A stretch of DNA of 64,000 nt, taken from NCBI RefSeq assembly GCF_020360975.1, contig NW_025408669.1, forward strand, positions 1,922,001-1,986,000, in the 5' to 3' direction. The stretch is from Hirsutella rhossiliensis. Its lineage: Eukaryota > Ascomycota > Sordariomycetes > Hypocreales > Ophiocordycipitaceae. Of this stretch, positions 58,543-64,000 are shown in pieces; the stretch's first letter is position 1; every line of letters starts with the position of its first letter. Below the pieces are notes generated by a model that saw only the letters and a list, made by a program, of their open reading frames with translations, ran no database searches and was not told the origin of the DNA. Position numbers and translations under genes: made by a program.

Positions 58543-58874
58543 GCGCCAAGGCTGACCAAGACGGCACATTCTTTGAACCGCGCTGGGTGTATCCGCCTCG
58601 GAGTACAGGGGGGACTAGGCGTCTGGTCACATCTCCTGTCCGAGGGACTTCACCCAGGATCGATGTACCGCTGCCAGCTGAAAGGCATCACCGTGTCAAA
58701 AGGGCGCGAGGCAAGCGACGAGTAGAGACTATCCATAGTCTCAAAACACAATATTTTCGTGTTGTAATCTACCCTCCCAGCCTGTAGTCATGAGATTGGG
58801 CGAAAAAGAAAAGCCAGATAGCAACTTGGTATCCCAAACGCCCGTCGCCGGCCAAACCGTGTCTGTCATGGGCC
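58543..58874. other. convergent 3' flanks of LSM5 and RPB11
   Basis: 332 bp between converging stop codons, with no gene recognised. Confidence 0.6.
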
Positions 58875-60021
58875 TCAGTGGCCGTTGGTCTGCAGGTTGC
58901 CCTGCTCGCCCACGTTGGTGATGCGGCGCAGTTCCCATTCACGGGTAAACTCCTGGTGCAGCGACTCGAGTTGGTTGATGAGCTTCTCGCAAACGGCGCA
59001 GAAAATCTCACGGGGCGTCTTGCTGCCGTCAGTCTGGACGCGGATGAAGAGACGCGGCACGTTGGGGTGGCCGACTGATGAGGAAGAGGTCAGCCAGGCA
59101 CAAACGATGTTCTCTTTGGTACGTACGTTTGTATCCGGCCATGTAGACGTTGGGGTGGAGCTTGAGATGCTCGGCAAGTAGATTTCCCAGAGTGTGGTCC
59201 TCCTTGTTCAGGGTGAAGTCGGAAGTGTTTGACATGCCTAGCGAGAAGCGTGAGAAGCCACGTTCGAGTGTGCGCCGTTGCGGCCAGGGCTGAGGCGACT
59301 CACCAGAGTAGACATTCTCCTCGATTCTCTTCTCGCCCTCGCTGAGCAGAAAGAGCTCGAAGCTAGACGGGGCCGTTAGCGATGGCCGAGGAGCAAAATG
59401 GAGCAGTGAGAGAAGGCCGGGAAAGGACTTTACGCGCTGTCCTGGACATTGTAGTGCTTCGTGTTGCAGCCGGCCATGGTGAAGAGATGCGCTCTGTGCA
59501 GAGGATGCGAGATATTGAAGAGGTGGTTGTGGGAAAACAAGAGGTGCAGAACAGGGTGGTGGCTAGAAGGACGCGTTCAGAGGTAGGTGGTTGCCAGGTG
59601 CCGGCACATGCGTTCACATGGTGACGAGCAAACCTGGCAAGCAAACCTGACAAGCACATCTCGTCGCCATACCAGTCAACGCACCTCAGCTCTTGAGGAA
59701 ATAAAATGCCATGCGCAACGAGAGGCGTAGCCAATGTCCAGTCCGGCACTTGCGCGAATCCCTCCGGCTTTGGAGTGCATGTCAACTTGACCCCCAATGC
59801 TGTACAACATGGCCGACGAAGCGCCTAGAGCCCCCACATGTAAGTTGTGTATTGCAAGGACGCGGCCACTGCCCCGGGCATCCGGGTCCATGGTGAAGGC
59901 ATTTGCAACTCGGAGCAGTGATGAGGTATGCAGAGGGAACATGTCCGAGCATATAAGACAGGTCGTGAAGAGCAGAGTCTGTCAGGGGAAGAGGCACAAC
60001 TTACCGATCCGGGGCGTTCAT
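58875..60021 (-). CDS. RPB11: RNA polymerase II subunit Rpb11
   Basis: The model has 128 residues in four exons: 60005-60021, 59304-59362, 59127-59237 and 58875-59074. The 17-nt first exon encodes MNAPD plus two bases of Arg, the nearly invariant Rpb11 N-terminus, and is followed by a perfect GTAAGT donor. The acceptor at 59363 is preceded by a GCTAAC branch-like motif and restores MNAPDRFELFLLSEGEK. The body shows the alpha-like subunit hallmark NKEDHTLGNLLAEHL, YMAGYK, HPNVPRLFIRVQTDG and HQEFTREWELRRI. Rpb11 dimerises with Rpb3 in Pol II assembly. The first intron would be 642 bp, far longer than others here. An alternative first exon at 59434-59477 (MAGCNTKHYNVQDS) has the same splice phase. 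Confidence 0.9.
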
Positions 60022-60514
60022 TGTCTAGTCTTGATTGCGGTAGCAGCTACAGTCGTGCCTATATCGAGTCCGTGGTGAGCAAAGACATGGCGGCGAGGGC
60101 ATCGTGAAGCGGTCTTACGGTAAATCAGGCCACAGGCGGCCAAGAAAGTCGGACAATAATCCAAACTGCGTGCGCCCGTTCAGTTTCTCGACTCGATCCA
60201 AGAACAAGGGTGAAAAGAGCGCTGGCCTGGCGCTGGATAGTCGCAGCGCATCGATAGAAGTAGCAAGGAATAAGTGAATCGCGAAGCCAGATGCAGGACA
60301 GACGAACCGCGACGACGCCACTCTAAAGTCTGGCTCTGCCTGCCGGCATCGGCTAAGCCTCGGACAAGGTACATGCAAACGCATCAGTCGCCGACTCCGT
60401 TTTGTCCGCGGGCGCTGCCGGTACTCTCCTGCCCTGTAGCAATTCACGACTCTTTCTTTTTTCTTTTTCCGATGCAAATTCCATCGCCTCCGAGCATGCA
60501 GGTCTTCTAGTCCC
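60022..60514. promoter_or_regulatory. divergent promoter region RPB11 / MTQ1
   Basis: 493 bp between the proposed RPB11 start and the methyltransferase start, with no further gene recognised. Confidence 0.5.
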
Positions 60515-61597
60515 ATGCCACGACTCCCGCCATGGCTTTTCCGGCAGGCCAAGCATCAATCGCCTCATCTCGCGGCGCTTGTCCCCGCCTGCAGGGACCT
60601 CCAGTCAGCCCGAAACGAGCTCCGCTGGATCACAGAGTACGTCAATGACACGGTCCAGACACATCGGCAAAAACACTTGGCAAGGCTGTGCCGCGATAGA
60701 GGCCGAGGACTTCCCTTGCAATACATCCTCGGATCGCAGCCCTTTGGCCATCTGGACATCAAGTGCCGACCCGGCGTCCTCATCCCTCGGCCGGAGACTG
60801 AGGCCTACGCATGCCACCTTGTAGACTTGATCAGAACCAGGAGGCACCTGGACAAGAATCCGAATTCTGGTAGTCACGGGCTGAATATTATCGATTTTTG
60901 CACTGGCACTGGCTGCATCCCGCTGCTTTTGTTCTCGTCGCTTCACAACTCTTTCAGTGCGCTCAATGTGCTCGGAGTTGACATTGCACGTAAGGCCGTC
61001 AAGCTCGGACGAGGGAACATCGGCAGAAACAGGAAACTTGGCCACGTTGGGTGCCCGAGTCACGGAAAGAGCATTGCGATATCGAGAGGCGATATCTTTG
61101 ACGACCAAGACATTCAGGCACTCGCCAGTTGTCGCTGGGATATCCTCGTGTCGAATCCGCCCTACGTCTCTCGGCGGGTGTGGGACAATGGACACGGACA
61201 GCTGGGCTACTCGGTTCGAAAATATGAGCCACGGCTGGCCCTTGTCCCGGGCAACCACCTTGCTGTACCCCCTGGGTGGGAGCGCGAGGATGTCTTTTAC
61301 GCGAGACTGTTGGACGTTGCGGCGTTGCTGCAACCGGAAACTGTCCTGTTGGAACTCGGCGACGAAGCTCAAGCGCGGCGTGTCCTGTCCCGATTTCCCC
61401 AGCATCTGTTTGCCCAAGGCTCAATTGTCGAGCTCTGGCGGGATTATCCTGACCTGACGCCTGCTCACGGGGAGGACGCCCGGCTAGACGTGGCGACGGT
61501 GCCTGGTCAGTCGTGGAGTGTTCCTATCAAGGGAAGAGGGCAAATCAGATGCATCTACATACAGAAGGTTGCATGCCTCGACGTCCGCGGTGGGTAG
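60515..61597 (+). CDS. MTQ1: mitochondrial peptide-release-factor glutamine methyltransferase (HemK/Mtq1)
   Basis: This is a 360-residue single-exon gene. An N-terminal helical region is followed by GLPLQYILGSQPFGHLDIKC and VLIPRPETE, the PrmC/HemK signature. Motif I of the SAM-binding fold reads IIDFCTGTGCIPLLL, and the catalytic NPPY sits in ILVSNPPYVSRRV. It methylates the Gln of the GGQ motif in release factors, which raises termination efficiency. The PrmC-like N-terminal domain and basic start (MPRLPPWLFRQAKHQ) point to the mitochondrial enzyme Mtq1 rather than cytosolic Mtq2, which lacks that domain. The C-terminus ends in IRCIYIQKV, close to the usual end of the fold. Confidence 0.9.
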   Translation: MPRLPPWLFRQAKHQSPHLAALVPACRDLQSARNELRWITEYVNDTVQTHRQKHLARLCRDRGRGLPLQYILGSQPFGHLDIKCRPGVLIPRPETEAYACHLVDLIRTRRHLDKNPNSGSHGLNIIDFCTGTGCIPLLLFSSLHNSFSALNVLGVDIARKAVKLGRGNIGRNRKLGHVGCPSHGKSIAISRGDIFDDQDIQALASCRWDILVSNPPYVSRRVWDNGHGQLGYSVRKYEPRLALVPGNHLAVPPGWEREDVFYARLLDVAALLQPETVLLELGDEAQARRVLSRFPQHLFAQGSIVELWRDYPDLTPAHGEDARLDVATVPGQSWSVPIKGRGQIRCIYIQKVACLDVRGG

Positions 61598-62213
61598 CTG
61601 CTGTAGTGGCTGATACCCGGTTGATACAGTCGTGCCAAGCACGGATGTTCGACACATTCGCATGACGTCGGCGACTTCCAGTGCGAATCGCCATGGCTCT
61701 TAGCCCGTAAAGCTTTGTCTACTTTGCCAGCCTCTCGCTAGTATTCCGTCTCATGTCCCCACACGGGGTTGTCGGCACGAAAAATAAGAATGATGGCAAT
61801 GTCCGAGAGAGGTTAATTGCAGAACTCCGCAGATTGGCAATAATGCCATGGGCATCCGAGGTGGCGAGCGGTGGAGATGCGGACTTCGGCTTACACGCAC
61901 GCCTACCCTGCACCCGCCACTTGCCGAACCGGGCACGTGACTCGGACTAATTTCAAAGCTATCGGCTGAGGGCCACTCCGTAGAGGGTACTCCGTACGGG
62001 ACCTGGCCTCTGCCCGCTGCCATCAGCAAAACTCTACGTAACCTGCACGATCAACGCTCGCCACGGCTGGATGCACCGTTTTTTCTCCGAAACCGATGCA
62101 TCTCGAACCACCGAGGGGCCCTCTGTGCAGCTCATGAGATAGGGTCGCGCCCTCTCACCTTCTCCTCACCAAGTACGGTGGCTCCGCATCCAGCGACAGC
62201 TCCGACGGCGACC
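61598..62213. promoter_or_regulatory. upstream region of the m-AAA protease gene
   Basis: 616 bp between tandem genes. A short palindromic GGTACTCCGTAC-like motif lies near 61984-61998. No gene was recognised. Confidence 0.45.
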
Positions 62214-64000
62214 ATGTCAAGACTTGTCCGGCAATCGAGCCAGCTCGCGCGGCTATTACGCCTGCCACCACAGCCAAGATTCTCCCGCGGCCTGCAAGTA
62301 TCCATTGCGTCTCGATCGATCCTATCAAGAGGCTGCGCAACGCCGTACGGTATTCGAGCACGATATTACTCGTCGAAACCTCCGCAGCAAGACAAGGACC
62401 CGCAGCCGAATAATGACGAACAAAATGGGCAGAAAAATGACAATAATGAGTCCGAGGCTCAAGCCGAAGAGGGCCACAAGTCCGAACCGGGGAAAGAGCC
62501 CCCGCCCCCCCTGCCCGAGGGCTGGATCCGGCTGAACAAGGAAGAAATGGCTCAACTGGCGGCCTTTAAAGAATCGATGCCAAAGGCTCAGCAAGAAGTT
62601 CTGCAGCAGTGCTTGGCGGGACTCAAAGAGACTGGCGCGCCGGCAGAGCTACGAGACATACTTCAAAAGATGCGCAAGGGGCCCGGAAACTTGGGCATAT
62701 TAGACAAGGGAAAGCTGATGCGATGTGCCTTTGTCATGGTGGAGAGGTTGGCGGAATGGGAGTCGGAGCAATCGGCAAAGAAGGAAATGGTCAACAAAAA
62801 CGACGCCAAGGGACAAGAGAACAAGGGGGGCAAAGAGAACATGAGGGACGACGACGGCCAGGCCCGCGGCAAGCGATCGGACGACCCGGCGCAGAACGAA
62901 CAAGACCCTGAGCAGCAAGAGCCGAAAAAGGAAAGGAGCGGCTGGGCGGAAGCTGCTCAGACCGCTGTCGTCCTCGCCGTCACTCTCTGGCTCGCCGAGA
63001 CGCTGAGCAAGCCTTTCACCGAGAAGGAGATCACCTGGCAGGAGATGCGTCGGGCTTTCTTGGACAAAGGCTTGGTGCAGAAGCTCGTGGTCATCAACGG
63101 CTCGCAGGTCCGAGTGGAGCTGCATCCGGAGGCGGCCCAAACAACTTCTGAGTCGGGGGCCGCTGGCCGGAGGACATATGTCTTCTCCATTGGCTCCGTT
63201 GAGTCGTTTGAGAAGAAGTTGGAGGAGGCCCAAGATCAGCTCGGCATCCCTCCGTCGCAGAGGATCCCGGTGAGCTACGAGACGGGCGGTAGTACTTTCG
63301 GAAATCTCTTCCTGGCGTTTGGGCCGACGCTCCTGTTCATCGGCCTCATCTTGTGGACCCAAAAGTCCATGAGTGGGCGTGGTGGCGCTGGAGGCATGTT
63401 CAACTTTGGAAAGAGTAAGGCCAAGAAGTTCAACGCGGAGAGCGCAGTCAAGGTCAAGTTTGCGGATGTTGCCGGCCTCGAAGAAGCGAAGACGGAGATT
63501 ATGGAGTTTGTCAGCTTCCTGAAGCAGCCCGAGAAGTTCGAGAAGCTCGGGGCCAAGATTCCTCGCGGCGCCATTCTTGCCGGGCCACCAGGTACTGGAA
63601 AGACGCTGCTGGCGAAGGCGACCGCCGGAGAGTCTGGGGTTCCCTTCTTCAGCGTCAGCGGCTCCGAGTTTGTGGAGATGTTTGTGGGTGTTGGCCCGTC
63701 CAGAGTCCGCGACTTGTTCGCCGAGGGCCGCAAGAACGCGCCGTGCATCATCTTCATTGATGAGATCGACGCTATCGGCAGAGCCAGGATGGACAGCGGC
63801 CGTGGTTTCGGCGGCAACGATGAACGAGAGGCGACTCTCAACCAGATCCTCACGGAGATGGACGGCTTCAACACTCGGGAACAGGTCGTGGTCCTGGCCG
63901 GCACCAACCGCGCCGACATTCTGGACAAGGCGCTCATGCGGCCGGGCCGTTTCGACCGGCACATCTACATCGACCGGCCCACGATGAACGGACGAAAGGA
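62214..64000 (+). CDS. mitochondrial m-AAA protease subunit (Yta10/Yta12, AFG3-like), 3'-truncated
   Basis: The frame is open from the Met at 62214 to the window end, about 595 codons without an intron. Residues 1-60 are Arg/Ser-rich, a mitochondrial presequence. A charged Gln/Asn/Lys-rich segment follows. TM1 is near residue 250 ([15 protein letters not shown]) and TM2 near 363 ([18 protein letters not shown]), with the FtsH-type intermembrane domain between them. The AAA module shows Walker A GPPGTGKT near 456, Walker [13 protein letters not shown] near 511, pore loop [11 protein letters not shown], and second region of homology [20 protein letters not shown]. The zinc protease domain (HEXXH) lies beyond the window. 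It degrades inner-membrane proteins and processes Mrpl32. The choice between Yta10 and Yta12 is open. Confidence 0.93.
   Translation, partial: MSRLVRQSSQLARLLRLPPQPRFSRGLQVSIASRSILSRGCATPYGIRARYYSSKPPQQDKDPQPNNDEQNGQKNDNNESEAQAEEGHKSEPGKEPPPPLPEGWIRLNKEEMAQLAAFKESMPKAQQEVLQQCLAGLKETGAPAELRDILQKMRKGPGNLGILDKGKLMRCAFVMVERLAEWESEQSAKKEMVNKNDAKGQENKGGKENMRDDDGQARGKRSDDPAQNEQDPEQQEPKKERSGWAEAAQTAVVLAVTLWLAETLSKPFTEKEITWQEMRRAFLDKGLVQKLVVINGSQVRVELHPEAAQTTSESGAAGRRTYVFSIGSVESFEKKLEEAQDQLGIPPSQRIPVSYETGGSTFGNLFLAFGPTLLFIGLILWTQKSMSGRGGAGGMFNFGKSKAKKFNAESAVKVKFADVAGLEEAKTEIMEFVSFLKQPEKFEKLGAKIPRGAILAGPPGTGKTLLAKATAGESGVPFFSVSGSEFVEMFVGVGPSRVRDLFAEGRKNAPCIIFIDEIDAIGRARMDSGRGFGGNDEREATLNQILTEMDGFNTREQVVVLAGTNRADILDKALMRPGRFDRHIYIDRPTMNGRK

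Overview
The window is nuclear DNA of a filamentous ascomycete, most likely a Sordariomycete and plausibly Hypocreales. The evidence is short introns of about 50-70 bp with GT-AG ends, GC-rich third codon positions, gene content typical of Pezizomycotina, and clustered TACCTA/TAGGTA motifs in intergenic DNA. No tRNA, rRNA or CRISPR was recognised.

Layout, left to right. An unidentified minus-strand open frame runs off the left edge. Next come a mitochondrial carrier of the FAD/folate type (FLX1-like, -), a five-exon TOM7 (-), the U2 snRNP factor SF3B4/Hsh49 (+), the cohesin loader MAU2/Scc4 (-), the cytokinesis protein CYK3 (-), a GCK-III Ste20-type kinase (+), the decapping enzyme RAI1 (-), a chromodomain plus HDA2/3-domain silencing factor (+), COX6 (-), an ELO fatty acid elongase (+), a small secreted CVNH lectin-like protein (+) and an F-box/LRR protein (+).

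Positions 34949-40800 hold an apparently full-length Tad1-like LINE on the minus strand. It is bounded by a 14-15 bp target-site duplication, ends in five CTAAA repeats, and carries about eight single-base frameshifts. It sits in a gene-poor stretch (33.4-49.9 kb) with microsatellites and one fungal-specific gene (45435-46568, +).

The right part is compact housekeeping DNA: glycogen synthase (-), YTM1 (+), a DEDDy 3'-5' exonuclease (-), LSM5 (+, six exons), RPB11 (-), the MTQ1/HemK methyltransferase (+), and a mitochondrial m-AAA protease subunit truncated by the right edge (+).

Functionally, many genes serve RNA metabolism (SF3B4, RAI1, LSM5, RPB11, YTM1, possibly the exonuclease) or mitochondria (FLX1-like carrier, TOM7, COX6, MTQ1, m-AAA protease). 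No metabolic gene cluster or defence island is visible. The least obvious contents are split genes with no single long frame (TOM7, LSM5), an 8-nt micro-exon in RAI1, a remote 17-nt first exon of RPB11 across a 642-bp intron, a C-terminal exon of glycogen synthase beyond an intron, and the LINE boundaries with a TAATG stop-start overlap between its two ORFs. All exon boundaries were read by eye from splice consensus and family conservation and have not been tested against transcripts.
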